The notes: generated by a model not told the origin, from the sequence alone. 64,000 nt of DNA from Ailurus styani (GCA_002007465.1 LNAC01000742.1:581682-645681), one strand, 5' to 3'; numbered from the stretch's first letter, positions 1-12,667 are shown. Numbers and translations: made by a program.

Positions 1-495
1 GATGAATCCCATTGATTGATATATAGATATTGAATCATACTTGATGGTATATGATCTTTTTAATCCATTGAATTTAGTTTGCTATTATTTCATGGAAGAG
101 TTTTTGCTTTTATGTTCCTCATGGATATGGGCCTGTAGTTTTTTTGTATACTGTTGTCTAGTTTAGGTATTAGGGTAATGCTGGCCTTGTAAGGTGAGTT
201 CGGAGGTGTTCTCTCATTTATTTTTTGGAAGAGTTTGAATAGTACTGATAGTCTTTGAATGTTTGGTATTTTTACCAGTGAAGTCATCTGGTCTTGGACT
301 TTTGTTTATTGAGAGGTTTTTGATTACTAATGTAATCTCCTTTCTAATAATGGGTTTGTTCAGATTTTCTATTTCTTCTTAATTCAGTCGGGGAAGATTA
401 TATGTTTCTAGGAACATATTTCCTCTAAGTTAGCCTATTTGCTTGCATGTAATTGTTCATAATAGTTATATTTTTATCCCCTGTATTCAGAGATG
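1..495 (-). mobile_element. L1 ORF2 fragment, antisense, cut by window edge
   Basis: Read on the minus strand, 90-287 gives an L1 reverse-transcriptase stretch with [11 protein letters not shown] and NYRPISM, the conserved block just before the RT palm. The rest of the interval continues as diverged antisense ORF2 with stops. The element leaves the window on the left. Its right limit is set only by loss of recognisable L1 similarity. It is a dead, old copy. Confidence 0.8.
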
Positions 496-867
496 TTTAA
501 TACATTTCTTAAAAATTTATCTTATAAAATTTGCTAGGCTGAAATATCTATATTTTTATTGATAATTTTATTTAATAGAATATTATGATAATGTTCTATA
601 TATGATCTATACTGTACATATTTATATAATAGTGGATGTTCAGATTCATATAAATACTATTGCAAGGTAAGCTATACCTTTAAACTTGGTCACTTTATCC
701 AAAATAATTTTCACAATTTCTCAGGCCTACAATAAAAGGTAAAAACTAAGAGTGCCCTTACTTTCAGATTATAGATGACTTCATATTTTTCTTGAAATTT
801 CTTATGTTATATGAAACACTTTTTCCCTGGTTATAATTTTACCTTTCAGGTTACTCTTTCTTTTTTT
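496..867. other. AT-rich stretch, no feature recognised
   Basis: Low-complexity AT-rich DNA with no convincing open frame or repeat family that I recognise. It may be decayed L1 continuing from the left. Confidence 0.5.
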
Positions 868-970
868 TATTGTGTTATGTTAGTCATCATATAATACATC
901 ATTAGTTTTTGATGTAGTGTTCAAAGTTTCATTGTTTGTGTATAACACCCAATGCTCCATGCAATACGTT
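868..970 (-). mobile_element. L1 3' end, 5'-truncated, antisense
   Basis: The text matches the reverse complement of the carnivore L1 3' terminus: an A-rich tail seen as T-rich sequence at 861-872, then TGATGTAGTGTTCAAAG and the stretch containing AACACCCAATGCTCCATGC. About 100 bp remain, typical of a severely 5'-truncated insertion. Confidence 0.7.
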
Positions 971-1044
971 GTGCAAGTAGAAAGACAACATTTTAACTCA
1001 ATCTCAACTACACTGCAATGTCTACTCCCACCATTATAGAATCA

Positions 1045-1150
1045 GAAAATATTTGAGTGTTCACCATGTCCCAGGAATCAGCAGTCTCTACAGTTGGAAA
1101 TATCAGGGAACCGAACAGGATACCCTGTCTTCCTGGTGTTTATATTCAAT
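1045..1150 (-). mobile_element. L2 LINE relic (weak)
   Basis: Resembles the reverse complement of the L2 3' end: a 'caccatgtcccagg' box followed by a 'ccctgtcttcctgg' box. Heavily diverged and called by eye. Confidence 0.4.
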
Positions 1151-1439
1151 AAAAAGAATAAATTTATAAATTATACTTAGAAAATGTTAGAAAATAAGTG
1201 CTATTAAAATATTTCCTTAATTTCTTATTTGAATATTGCTGAAATTTTGCTTCTCTCATGAGAAATTTGTTTTTTTTTAATACTTATAAAATACCTTGAG
1301 ATACCCTTTATTGAAATTTGGTTTTAGTCATTACCTGAATAAACCTGTTCAGCATTTATTTCTGGGCCTACAAGTTTTTTTCCTAAAAAAAAAAAGATTG
1401 AAGTGTACTGTTATATATATATTTATAAGAACACATATT

Positions 1440-1585
1440 TTTGGGTCAAAGTCCAGTTAACTAGGGCAAATTATTTAATCTCTTTACTTCGATTATCCTC
1501 ATCCTTCAAATGAAGATGACTTTGATGTAAGATAGTCCCTACCTCACAAGATATTTATGTAAATAAAACAATGCATGTTAATTTA
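1440..1585 (+). mobile_element. MIR SINE relic
   Basis: The order of boxes follows MIR: a 'gggcaaattatttaatctc' block, a 'cctcatc..tcaaatgaagatga' block, then 'tccctacctcacaagat'. This is the ancient mammalian tRNA-derived SINE core. A weaker piece at 1670-1720 may be a second MIR remnant. Confidence 0.65.
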
Positions 1586-2855
1586 TCTTAATGTTCAATT
1601 ATCTTAAGGCGCCACTGTTATTATTCTTAATGGAACACTTTTAAAGGTTGGAAACGTTAACAGCTATGGAATGTGATAAATCTGGATGAGAATCACAGCT
1701 CTGATCTCTATTAGTTGCATTGCCTTCGGAAAAATATAAAATTCTAAGATTCTGGAAGTTTACTTTCTTTTTCTGTACTTAGGAAATATGCAAAAACATT
1801 AGCTTTTTGAGAGTATTGACTAAGATACTTTATATAAAGTACTTAGCTCAGTAATTTCAATTTTTTCCTTAATATTCCTCAGTTTGAGAGTTATCATCTC
1901 TGATGTTAAATGATAGATGCTTAATATTGCTTGCAAATAGTTTTGTTAGTTAAAAATATCTATATTACTCATGTTCTTATACCTACACTTCAGGCATTAT
2001 AGAATGGGTACCCTTTTACTTACTGAAATAAGAGCATTACTGTGATGAGGAGTCATACTAATTCTGTAATTCGTGTAGTAAATTGTGTAGGATATTTTTA
2101 TTCAATGTTTCTAAGGATATACATGCATGATGTGTTGATAGAGTATTTGGATAGAAAAAAAAGATGCTTAATATTACTTCTAGCCCAAACCTTTGAACTT
2201 TTGAGAAACTACAATCTATATTAATGTTTCACTTATAATCAACATTGTATTTTGTGTATTGTAAAAGCTAATTGTTTCAGATATTGCAAAATGTTTATCT
2301 AACATCTATTAGATGTTAGTTAATGACTTAGTACTATATTCAAAATGAGGACCTATGTCTCTAATTAAAGTAACAAATATTTCAATGTAATATTTTAAGT
2401 ACTATATCAAAATAGAAAGAAATGCGAGTGACATTATCATAGATATTAAGAGTATTATTAAATAGATATTATAGCATAGTATGGAGTAAAAATAAGTCTG
2501 GGATGATTCCAGGCCTAAAGCTTGGAAAAATTAATAAATAGAAATACATTTGCAGATGGAATACCGGCTGAGCATGGGGTGTAGAGTATCCTGGCTAGTG
2601 CGTTCACTATAAGACATCCTACATTCCTAGTCATTGGAATATGAGCTACAGAGAAAGGATAAACAACAACAACTTTGAAAAGTAGACCAGGGACTTGGGT
2701 CTTAACTGAATAAACTCTTAAGGAGTGTTTCCTCTAAGGAACTTTAAGTCATGATTGGCTTTGGGGTTGAGGAGAGAATAGTCATGACCTTCGTTTCTCA
2801 CCACCTCTTCATTCAAAACAATTTTCCTTTAAATGCTTTATCAAAACTAATTCAA
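1586..2855. other. No recognisable gene or repeat
   Basis: AT-rich, without a recognised repeat apart from the doubtful MIR trace near 1670-1720. The 60-codon frame at 2042-2224 has no recognisable motif and is the size expected by chance. Confidence 0.5.
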
Positions 2856-2990
2856 TTAACAGTTAACTCTCATATATCACGCACTGTTCTAAGCACTGGA
2901 GTTTCAACATGACCAAAGCAGACAAAAATTTCTGTCTTCATGAGCTTATACTGTAAGGAGAGGAAGGCTGTCACTAATCAAGGGAAATAG
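2856..2990 (-). mobile_element. L2 LINE relic
   Basis: Contains 'cactgttctaagcactgg' followed by 'tctgtcttcatgagctt', the reverse complement of the L2 3' terminal boxes, in the right order and spacing. Confidence 0.6.
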
Positions 2991-3605
2991 ATAAAATATA
3001 TTTAGTGAGGTGATTAAACCTAAGATGAGCATGAAGTGATACAAGAGAGTGAATGTGTGTGAGGTGTGAAAATTTAGAAAGGGTGGCTAGAAAAGACATA
3101 ATTTAAAAAGTGACTTCTGGGGGAATATATAAAGGAGATTAACATAGAGAATTCTGTTTCAACTAATTATATAAACTTTTTTTATGGAACACATACCTAA
3201 TAAATCATTTTAGCAAATGAAAATGACCAAAGCTTTAGTTAAAATGAATCAGTTTGGATTAAGCATGTAAAAAAAAAAGCATGTAAGCTAGTAAAAATTA
3301 TAGGTCACAGAAGTTATAGGTTGTCGAGAAAGCCCAGAAGGAGAATTTGAATTAGTGGCAAATTATGGCAGAAATCATAGGAAATGGAAAAGAGCAGGGT
3401 CAAAGCATGTAAAAAAACACCTCTAGAAAATAAGATTGGCAAAATTTTGTGATAAGATGCATGTAGAGAATGATAAAGTATAAAAGCTAGGATAACTAGA
3501 TTTCTGGATGAAATTATAGGGTATGGATATTAGTAATGAAATCCTTGAAAATAATATAACAAGGTAGGTAGGTTCATGAAAGTTCAGCTCACCAGGTATC
3601 TAGTA
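2991..3605. other. No recognisable gene or repeat
   Basis: A-rich intergenic sequence. A short duplicated 'aagcatgtaa' at about 3262-3286 is the only local structure noted. Confidence 0.5.
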
Positions 3606-3690
3606 TCTAGTTCAGCAATATATTCCTAGTACCTGGCATTACACCTGCCATATAGGAATTCAGTAAATACTAGCCTATTCTTTCATTGAT
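3606..3690 (+). mobile_element. L2 LINE 3' tail relic (weak)
   Basis: Contains 'ctagtacctggcattac' and then 'aattcagtaaatac', matching the 'agtgcctggcaca...gctcaataaat' end of L2. Short and diverged. Confidence 0.4.
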
Positions 3691-3899
3691 CGAGTAATGT
3701 TAAATTTGAAGTGATTATGACTCTGAGGAATTAGATAAGTTGGTGGTAATGGGCCAATTCTGGAGTTAATGTATAAATTTGAATTTTAAAATCAAGGTAG
3801 TAGTTATAATCAAGAAGGTGAACAAAGTATGCAAGCATATTTGTAAAATCAAGATTTAGACTGATGCAACACAGGAATACATGCATCAAGTTGGTAGGG

Positions 3900-4720
3900 A
3901 GAGGACAGCACAAATAACACCCTTTATTCTCTTCATCTAGACTTCACATTTGTTAACATTTTACAATACTTTCTTTCTGTATCTCACATGCTCACATTTT
4001 GTCCCATCATACTTGGAAAATTTAATATGCGTTTAAAAGAACATAGCTACATAACCAAGTACCACAATCAAAATCAAGGTATTAACACTGATAAACTAAA
4101 TTCATCTAATCCACAGACTGTATTTGAAAATAGTCAATTGTGTTAATATCATTTATAGCAAAGATTCCAATCCAAAATGATACACTAAATTTATTTGTCA
4201 TGTCTCTTTAGTCTAAGTTTGGAAGAATTCCTTCATTTTTCATTGACTTTCACAATCTTGGCATTTTTGAAGATTACATGTCAATTATTTTATAGAAAAT
4301 TCCTCAAGTTTGGGTCGCCTGGGTGGCTCAGTGGTTTAAAGCCTCTGCCTTCGGCTCAGGTCATGATCTCAGGGCCCTGGGATCAAGTCCCGCATCGGGC
4401 TCCCTGCTTAGCGGGGAGCCTGCTTCCTCCTCTCTCTCTGCCTGCCTCTCTGCCCTGCTTGTAATCTCTCTCTGTGTCAAATAAATAAATAAAATTTTAA
4501 AAAAAGAAAAAAAAAGAAAATTCCTCAAGTTTGGTTTGTATTTTCCACAAAATTAGATTCCATTGGCCAGTTATTCTGGAAAATAGCATCTGTGTAAAAT
4601 ATTCTTTTTAATGAGTTGTTTACATAACAAAATTATATAAAGTGAAATATATCTGTATGCCACTTATTTCTGGGGATCCCATAATACATATGCTGGTACA
4701 CTTAAATTTTCCCACATGTC
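3900..4720. mobile_element. Ancient L1M (L1ME-like) fragment split by a SINE
   Basis: The sequence resembles the noncoding end of old L1M elements: 'catttgttaacattttac', 'taatccacagactgtattt', 'tttgtcatgtctctttagtc', 'ttttgaagattacatgtcaa'. It resumes after the SINE at 4515. The right edge is uncertain and the element may run further right. Orientation was not fixed. Confidence 0.55.
4314..4514 (+). mobile_element. CAN-SINE
   Basis: Full-length tRNA-Lys-derived carnivore SINE with the 'cgcctgggtggctcagtgg' head, CT-rich body, AATAAATAAA and A tail. It is flanked by a perfect 20-bp target-site duplication at 4294-4313 and 4515-4534, inside the ancient L1M fragment. Confidence 0.95.
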
Positions 4721-7575
4721 TTTTGGTTTTGTTTTGTTTTGTTTCCTTTTTTTTTCTGCTCAAAGTTCTGACTTTCAAGTTTATTTGTGCTTAAATTTAC
4801 TATAGAAATTTTCTGACTTTTTAAAAATCTTAAAAATACTTTTCAGTTCCAGAGTGTCCATTTGGTCCCTTTCTATAATTTATATTTTTTATTTATAATC
4901 TCCAATTGTTCATAAATTGTTTTCTCTTTTCCTTTAGTTCTCCTTTAGTTTTCTATGTCTTTTTTTTTTAAGTTTTCACAAGCCTGTATTCCTTATCATG
5001 TGTGGCCACTGGAGTCTCTGTTATTTATTATCTGTGTCAGCCAGAGTGACCTGACAGGAATTTCCTGTCCATAAATGTCTTGAGCCAAGAAAGAGAGAAG
5101 TACCACTTACTTGGTCTTTACAACTTGTCCATGTCTATAATCCTTCAATGATTAGCCTACAGCTCTGTCTTTCCCTTATCCGTTCTTGGATCCCACAGAT
5201 CCACCAAAGGTGCAAGCACAGGGTCCTTGCATGTCTTTTTTGAGCATGGGTGTGCTTTGTACTCCCTCTTATCTCAATATATGTGGGGGCCTTATGAGCT
5301 TTTATTTCCTCAAGTGACTTCTTCCCCTACCTTCTTTTTCTGGGGCTTTTGGAGATTTCTACCACTTTCACTGTTCACTGTCTCCTACCTCATATGGGCA
5401 TGGATAGTATATATCTTTAAATGTTTCAACATACGTGGCTCCCTAAAAACCCACTCATATCTGAGAAGGCTGGGAAGAGGAGGCAAAACAAAAGCCAACC
5501 TCTGTGCTAGTTCCGGAGGGAAATACAGACATATAAAAATGAACAATTACAGTATTTTAATAAGGTCTATATTAGCCTTCTAGAACCAGCAATCTGCACC
5601 AAGACGACACATTGGCTACCATTTCATGTACCACCATGCTGGTGAATGCGAGATGGTAGGCTGTTGAGCAAAGATACCACAACAATCTCTTACTCAAAAT
5701 CAGCAGCCCTTTTTTTTATTAGGTAGTCCTTTGGTTGATGAAAGTTTTAGATTATATTCTAGAGTTCCAAAAAAATTAAATCTGTCTTTGTCACTTTGTA
5801 ATTGTTTCAGTGGGGGGACTGGTTCCTTGGATAACCTACTCTGCCGTATTCTATGATGTAATTTCTGTAGAAAATATTCTTATCTACATATTTTATTGTT
5901 TATATATTAATGTTTACCAGTATATATTGAGCTATAGATCTTAAATAGAAATTGAATTCTGATTCTATTTATTTTTGCATAATGTTTGTTTTCCATTTAT
6001 GAAATATCATTTACCTTTTGACATCAAATTTCTTCATGTTTTTCATGCTTTCCATAATTAACTGCTTGTTTTATTTCTTTTCATTGATATTAGGTTTAAT
6101 ATCCTGTTGTAGAGCCCTTAGATGTGAGCCACTTCCACAACAATCTACATTTTTGGAATGGGTAAATACCAGTTTTAGTCATCTATAAATATTCAAGCAT
6201 TGTGGAGAATGACAGTGATACATTCTTGTGCTCATCAGTATGAGTCCAAGAAAATTTTCTTATTTACCTTTAAAATTAAAAAAATTCTGTCTTTGTAGAT
6301 ATAAAATTTGGACTATGCACTATGCATTCCTACATAATCAACTATGAAAATAGAACATATAAACATTCTCAAAAGTAATACACTTAGATTTGGGTTTTCT
6401 TATTAGTACTTTTTAATTTAATAAAAGTTGATATTTTATCCATCTTTTCCTGATATAACAGTTTAATCCAGAAAAAAGATTAATCCTCAGTGAAATTGTC
6501 TAAATTAGAAAAGAATTGCATTTAGTTAATTTAATTGGCCACTGCCAACCATAAACATTACCTCCACCATGTTGTCACCAATAAAATTATCCTGGGGGAA
6601 TTAGTTTAAATAATGATGCCTATTATCTTTTACATGTTATTCCTTACTTCAACATACATCTGGCTTGAGTAACCATGTAATATAAGGATTCGATTTAGAG
6701 CCTTAAATTCTAAATTATATGTTGAGCTGCTCAGCTCAGACTCTTTTTTTAAATGGAAACAATAAATGATGCAAGTTATAAGTTCATTAAATAAAAAATG
6801 TGGATTAGATTGAGATAACAGTTTTCATCATATTCTTGAATTCAATTTTTTTCATTTTTATATAACTTACACTTTTTAACTATAGTTTTCCTAAAATTCA
6901 TGGAAAAATATGAAAATATTATCCATAATCTGTAAGTATAACCATGCTTTATAATTCTATTCTGGGCTGTGTCTCCTTACAGTTGCCAGATGACAGATCA
7001 CTGGCCCATTTGCCTTATAAAAGACTTGCTCCTACCATACTTTGCTTGACTGCATTGATATCTTTTATTAACATCTAACTACAGCAGTCTTATGTCTCTG
7101 GACTGCAAATAAGAATTACTCTGGGAGAGGTCTGGAATTTGTTCCATTATGTATTGGAATAGGGCCAATAGCTGGTGACTTGATTTTGAGTCTAGTGACA
7201 GATTTAGTATCTGTTTGCTCAAGAAACCAAGAGATTTGAAACACTTACAAAGCCTGTACTATTCCCTGAGATATTATTATGACCTGAAATCTTAGTCATT
7301 ATCTTCTGAGTTTGACAACAATTCAACAATTGGTGGTATTGAATGAACATTATGGGAGAGCTCACATGCATCTAAAAATACAAAAATGAAGTAAAAACAT
7401 TTACTCATTTGGCTACATTATTATACAATTATTGGAGGAGTTGCAGAAATTATAATTTAATATTATTGTGGGTTTGGTATTTTCAGATATATGCTAAAAT
7501 GAGAAAAATCTGGAAATAGGAACCTATAGTTAAAAAGAGAGCCCTCTTAGAGTCTCCTATTAAAATATATTTACA
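4721..7575. other. Long stretch with no recognised gene
   Basis: Mostly AT-rich. The part 5040-5890 is less AT-rich and has the texture of very old repeat, possibly more L1M, but I cannot assign it. The 118-codon frame at 5227-5583 has no motif that I recognise, no initiator context and no splice-site pattern worth claiming. Confidence 0.45.
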
Positions 7576-7785
7576 CAGTCAATACTTTTACTACATGCTA
7601 GACCCTGTGCTAGGGATGCTATATGTATTATTTAAATTAGTCTCCATGCTAACTTTGTAAGGTAGGTTGTTTTATTCCACTTTTTGTACAAGGGAAAATA
7701 GAAGATTATAAATATTAATATCCTCATGAACAATAAACTAGTAAGGGTAGAGCAAAAATTCATTATCTTTTTAGTGTGGTTTTTC
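7576..7785 (-). mobile_element. MIR SINE relic
   Basis: Reverse complement of MIR: a 'cctgtgctagggatgct' box, then 'ttgtaaggtaggttgtt', then 'tttgtacaagggaaaata', and 'aaactagtaagggtagagc', in MIR order. Confidence 0.65.
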
Positions 7786-8175
7786 TATCCATAATAGCTC
7801 TCATAGTAATAAAAAGTGACATCTATATCTGCCTTTAGAAATTATAAAGAACACAGGATTTGGGGAGGTTATCAAATTTAGTTATCTCCCTACAAATGAA
7901 GCTATTCAGACTAGAAACTGTGGGCATCATTTCCACAAGCATACAAGTAACTGAAGGTTTAGAGCATTATATGGATGCTGATGAAACGAAATCCTTACAG
8001 ATTGAAAGGTGGTGGTATTGTCAATACTAAGAAGGGACTAACAGGAGAAGTTGGCCCAGAGTTAGAAAGCCATGTCAGTTTACAATCACACCCATAATCT
8101 GCCATCATATTCTTGTCTACAAATACAAACCATTGTCTTGGATTTTCAGTATTTTATAGCATGTTATGTAAACAT
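7786..8175. other. No recognisable gene or repeat
   Basis: Mixed-composition intergenic DNA. No frame or repeat family recognised. Confidence 0.5.
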
Positions 8176-8320
8176 ATCATAATGGTTAATTTTATGTGTG
8201 AACTTGACTGGGCCATGGCAGGCCCAGATATTTGGTCAAATTTATTCTGAAGTGAAGGTGTTTATGGATGAGATTAACATTTAAATTGGCAGATTGAGTA
8301 AAGAATCAGTTCAATAGAAA
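8176..8320 (+). mobile_element. Left half of a split ancient interspersed repeat
   Basis: Begins 'atggttaattttatgtgtg' and continues with 'cttgactgggccatgg' and 'gatgagattaacattt', a very common old mammalian repeat whose Repbase name I do not assign. It ends at 'caatagaaaaaaaaa', which is followed directly by L1 sequence. The remainder of the same repeat resumes at 24573. Confidence 0.7.
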
Positions 8321-8490
8321 AAAAAATGGGGAGAGAAAGCTGTCAGAGTAAGAGGATCCTGAGCTCACCTCTTCTCAGATACAGAGGCAACAACTGCATG
8401 TATTTCAACTCACTCTAAAAACAACCTGACGACTAATCTTCCACAGCTAAAAGTATAAAGAGAAACCAACGACAAGAAGGGTAGGAAGGG

Positions 8491-8655
8491 GGGCGCCTGG
8501 ATAGATCAGTCAGTTAAGTGGCTGCCTTCTGCCTGGTGTCCTGGTATCAAGACCCACATCAGGGTCCTTGCTCAGCAGAAGCTCCTTGCTTTTCCCTTGC
8601 CTGCCACTCCTCCTTCTTGTGCTTGCTTTCTCCCTTTCTCTCAAAAAGAATACAG
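8491..8655 (+). mobile_element. CAN-SINE, diverged
   Basis: Older copy with head 'gggcgcctggatagatcagt' and body 'cagcagaagctccttgc', CT-rich end and no long A tail. No clear target-site duplication. Confidence 0.85.
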
Positions 8656-8754
8656 AATACCTACTTCATAAGACCCCTACTTTCAATATGAGACACAGCT
8701 TACATACCTAATACACAGAAACTGATACAGAGTCTTAGATAAAAAGAAAATACA

Positions 8755-8793
8755 GATGAATATATACACATATATATATACATACACACACAC

Positions 8794-8863
<70 letters not shown>

Positions 8864-9125
8864 NNNNNNNNNNNNNNNNNNNNNNNNNNNNNNNNNNNNN
8901 NNNNNNNNNNNNNNNNNNNNNNNNNNNNNNNNNNNNNNNNNNNNNNNNNNNNNNNNNNNNNNNNNNNNNNNNNNNNNNNNNNNNNNNNNNNNNNNNNNNN
9001 NNNNNNNNNNNNNNNNNNNNNNNNNNNNNNNNNNNNNNNNNNNNNNNNNNNNNNNNNNNNNNNNNNNNNNNNNNNNNNNNNNNNNNNNNNNNNNNNNNNN
9101 NNNNNNNNNNNNNNNNNNNNNNNNN

Positions 9126-9181
<56 letters not shown>
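8755..9181. repeat. TA dinucleotide array around the gap
   Basis: A short ATAC/CACA-rich lead-in at 8755-8797 passes into pure TA repeats up to the gap. TA repeats resume after it to 9181. True length is unknown. Open frames made of alternating Tyr-Ile across it are artefacts. Confidence 0.95.
8864..9125. other. Assembly gap of 262 unknown bases
   Basis: A run of N inside the TA array. The gap size may be an estimate. Confidence 1.
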
Positions 9182-9185
<4 letters not shown>

Positions 9186-10816
9186 GGGCAGAAAACTTAT
9201 TTGAAGAAATAATCATTGAAAACTCTTCTAAACTGGGAAAAGAAACAGACATCTAGGTTTGGGATACATAGAGAACCCCAAACAAGATGAACCCAAGGTG
9301 GTCTACATCAAGAAACATAATTAAAATGACAAAAATTAAAGATAAAAGATGAGTATTAAAAGCATCAAGAGAAAAACTGTTACATACAAGGGAAACCACA
9401 TAAGGCTATTAATTGAGTTTTCAAAAGAAACTTTGCAGGAAAATGGGACTGAGATTGTATAGTCTAAGTGCTAAATGGACAAAAAACCAAACAAAAAACT
9501 GTATAATAAAGAATAGTCTACATGGCAAGTTTATCCTTCAGAATTGAAGAAGAGACAGACAGTTTCCTAAAACACAGATAAAAAAGTTCATCACCAATAA
9601 ACAGACCTTATAAGAAATGTTAAAGGGACTTCTTTAAGTGGAAAAGTACAGGACATAATCATGAAAGGAAAAATTTGCTAGTAAAAGCAAACATACAGTA
9701 AAGGTAGTAGGTCAATCGCCTTTAAAGCTAGCATGAAGTTTAAGAGAAAAAAGTAGTAAAGTTAATGTCTATGAAAATTATCAACGTATGCACAAAAGGA
9801 AGTAAAATATGACATCATATACTTAAAATGTGGAGTGAAAAGAGTAAAAATGTAGTGCTTTTAATATGTGTTTAACATAATTGATCATAAATTTAATGTA
9901 CACTATGATGCATGTAAGATATTATGGATGGAATCAAGGTAACCAGAAACCAAGCAACTATAATAAATACACAAGATGAAAGGAATTCAATTGTAATGTT
10001 AAAAAAGTCATCAATCAGAAGGAAAGATCAAGAGAAGAGAGGAACAGAGGACAACTACAAAAATAACCAGAAAACAATGAGGAAACTGGCAATAAGTACA
10101 TACCTATTAATAACTGCTTTAAATGTAATTGGACTAGATGCTCTAATAAAAAAAAAATCATTGGGTGACTGAATAAAAAAAAAAAGAGACCTGTCTATAT
10201 GCTCCCTACAGAGGACTCACTTCAGAACTAAAGACACCTACTGACTAAGAGTGAAGAGATAGAAAAAGATATTCTATGCAAATGGAAGTGGAAAAAGCTG
10301 GAGTAGCAATACACCAATCAGAAAAGATATTAAAACAGAAATTGTAGAGACAAGGAAGAGTATTGCATAATGATAAAAGGATCAACACAACAAGAGGATA
10401 TAAAAATTGTAAATATATATACACTCAGTATAGAAGAATATGAGTATATAATGCAAGTATTAACAAAGAGATAAATTCACAGTGACATAATAATAGAGAA
10501 CTTTAGCATGCCATTTACATCAGTGGATAGATCATCTAGACAGAAAATCAATAAAGAAACAGTGGCTTTGAATTGCACATTGGATCAGATGGACTTAACA
10601 GATATATCCAGAGCAATACACACAAAAGCAGCAAATATACAATCTTGTCAAGTACACATGGAACATTCTCCAGGCTAGATCACATATTAAGGCACAAAAC
10701 CAGTCTCAATAAATTTATGAAGGTTGAAATCACTTCAAGCACCTCTTCTGAACACGATGGTATAAAACAAAAAATTAATTTTAAAAAATATGGAGAAAAC
10801 AAAAAGACATGGAGTC

Positions 10817-11017
10817 TTTTTTTTAAGATTTTATTTATTTATTTGACAGAGAGGGAGAGAGATCACAAGTAGGCAGAGAGGCAGGCAGAGAGAGAGAGAG
10901 GAGGAAGCAGGCTCTCTGCTGAGCAGAGAGCCTGATGTGGGCCTCGATCCCAGGACCCTGAGATCATGACCTGAGCCGAAGGCAGAGGTTTTAACCCACT
11001 GCGCCACCCAGGCGCCC
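10817..11017 (-). mobile_element. CAN-SINE
   Basis: Antisense full-length copy: T-rich start, GA-rich body, end in 'ccacccaggcgccc'. Target-site duplication AAGACATGGAGTC at 10804-10816 and 11018-11030, inside L1-A ORF2. Confidence 0.95.
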
Positions 11018-12383
11018 AAGACATGGAGTCTTAACAGTTTGGTATAAAACAACCAATGGGTCATGAAGAAATCAGAATGAAAAAAAAAAATGGAAACCAT
11101 GGAAAATGGAAATAGAATGATTCAAAATCTTTGTGATGCAGCAAAATAGTTCTAAGAGGGGAGTTTATGGAGATATATACCTACATCAAGAAACAAGAAA
11201 ACTCCAAAACAGTCTAAAGTGACTTTAAAAAGAACAAACAAATCTTAAGAATAGCAGAAAGAAGAAAATAGTAAAGACCAGAGCAAACCTAAATGAAATA
11301 GAGATTAAAAGCAATAGGAAACAAAATCAATGAGGGGAGCTTGGAAAGATGGCAGAGTAGGACCCTAAGCTTACTCCTTCTCTGTTTACAACTAGATATC
11401 ACTTACAAGGAATAAATAACCTGGAGATTGATCTGAAAACTGGAAGAACAACCTCCACAACAAAACGCAGAGAAGGAGCTGCATTTGTGAGTTTAGGAAG
11501 GGGAGAAATTGTTGTCTGGAGCTACCCACAGGAGGGAGGGAACTGCAGTTGTGGAGAGGGGAAAGAAACAGTCCCTAGCACCAGGGAGTCCACACAGGGA
11601 AGACAAATCCCCATAACCTCTAGGTTTGAAAACCAAAGGGGCTGAAATCTGTGAGGTTGTATAACCAGCAGGACTTGGAGCCTAGAGCTTTAAACATCAG
11701 CAGACGGAGCACTGTGTAAGCCAGTAGAGCCAGTGATAGCTGGGTTCCTACACTTCAAGAGACAATAGCTTTCTGAGAGGCAACACCGAAGCAATAGTTT
11801 GCACAGTGTCTGGGGCAAATGCAAAAGAGATCTGTTTCCATGAATTTCAGAGCAGGTTGGGTGACTTCTCAAGGAAAAAAGGAACCAGCAGGTGCCAATT
11901 TCCTCCCCGCTCTCCAGAATAAACACATTGCCAACTATGGGAACCAGTGCTGCACAGACATGTGTGCCCCACCCATAAGTTCTCCTGAGGAAATATCCAT
12001 TCCAAGCCTGCTAGCCTCATTGTCCTGGGCTCAGAACAAATTTTGTTTACACCTCACATGTCCCACCCAGCCGGTGCCATGCCTAGCTGCTGCACACACA
12101 GATGCTGCACCTGCAGCCAGCATTGCTGTGCTATGGCAGGCCATCACACTTCAGGGTATCTGGCCTAGGACTGTAGCACTATAGGACTTCTTTTTGATAA
12201 AGCCACTATATTACGAGCAGAAGTTGTAGCTGAATTTCCTAAGACAAAGAGATACAGATAGGTAGACAAATTAAGGACAGAGGAGAAAATGTCCTAAATG
12301 AAAGAACAAGACAAAATCCCAACATATTATCTAAGTGAGATAGAAATATGTAATATGCCTGATAAAGAATTTAAAGTAATGAT

Positions 12384-12532
12384 TACTGGGGGGTGGGAGG
12401 GTAGGGATAGGGTGGATGGGTTATGGACATTGGGGAGGGTTTGTGCTTTGGTGAATGATGTGAAAGATGTAAGCCTGATGATTCACAGACCTGTACCCCT
12501 TGGGCAAATAATAAAAATAAAATTAAAAAAAT
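12384..12532 (+). mobile_element. 5'-truncated L1 3' end inside L1 5'UTR
   Basis: About 150 bp of L1 3'UTR ('attggggagggtttgtgc', 'gatgattcacagacctgta') with an A-rich end. It is flanked by the perfect duplication AAAGTAATGAT at 12373-12383 and 12533-12543. A complete small retrotransposition product. Confidence 0.9.
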
Positions 12533-12667
12533 AAAGTAATGATCAAAGAGATACTCACTGGACCTCAGAAAAGGGTGGAGGAAATCAGTGAGACCTTAGA
12601 CAAAGAGATAAAAAGTAATATTACAGATGAAGAATTCAATGAAGGATATTAAAAGCACAATAGATGG

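Larger units (their letters stand above)
8330..11335 (+). mobile_element. Old L1 (L1-A): 5' region, ORF1 remnant, ORF2 endonuclease part
   Basis: A degenerate L1 read on the plus strand. 8330-8490 resembles a carnivore L1 5' region ('cctgagctcacctcttctc', 'actcactctaaaaacaacc'). After the TA array and gap, 9182-9900 resembles the ORF1 end. The ORF2 start lies near 10080 ('ctggcaataagtacatacc'). The endonuclease part contains readable pieces such as STHGTFSRLDHILRHK within 10573-10872. It stops in the endonuclease/RT linker at 11335, where the younger L1 begins. Two SINEs lie inside. Many stops and frameshifts: non-functional. Confidence 0.75.

Noticed and set aside
4314..4514. tRNA gene in the SINE head
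   Set aside because: The head derives from tRNA-Lys and resembles it, but the segment is part of a dispersed SINE with A tail and target duplication, not a stand-alone tRNA.
5227..5583. 118-codon plus-strand frame
   Set aside because: No motif, signal or family resemblance. Its sequence has the look of decayed repeat, and single open frames of this size occur by chance.
8683..9256. Long open frames of alternating Tyr-Ile on both strands
   Set aside because: They are translations of TA repeats and N across the assembly gap.
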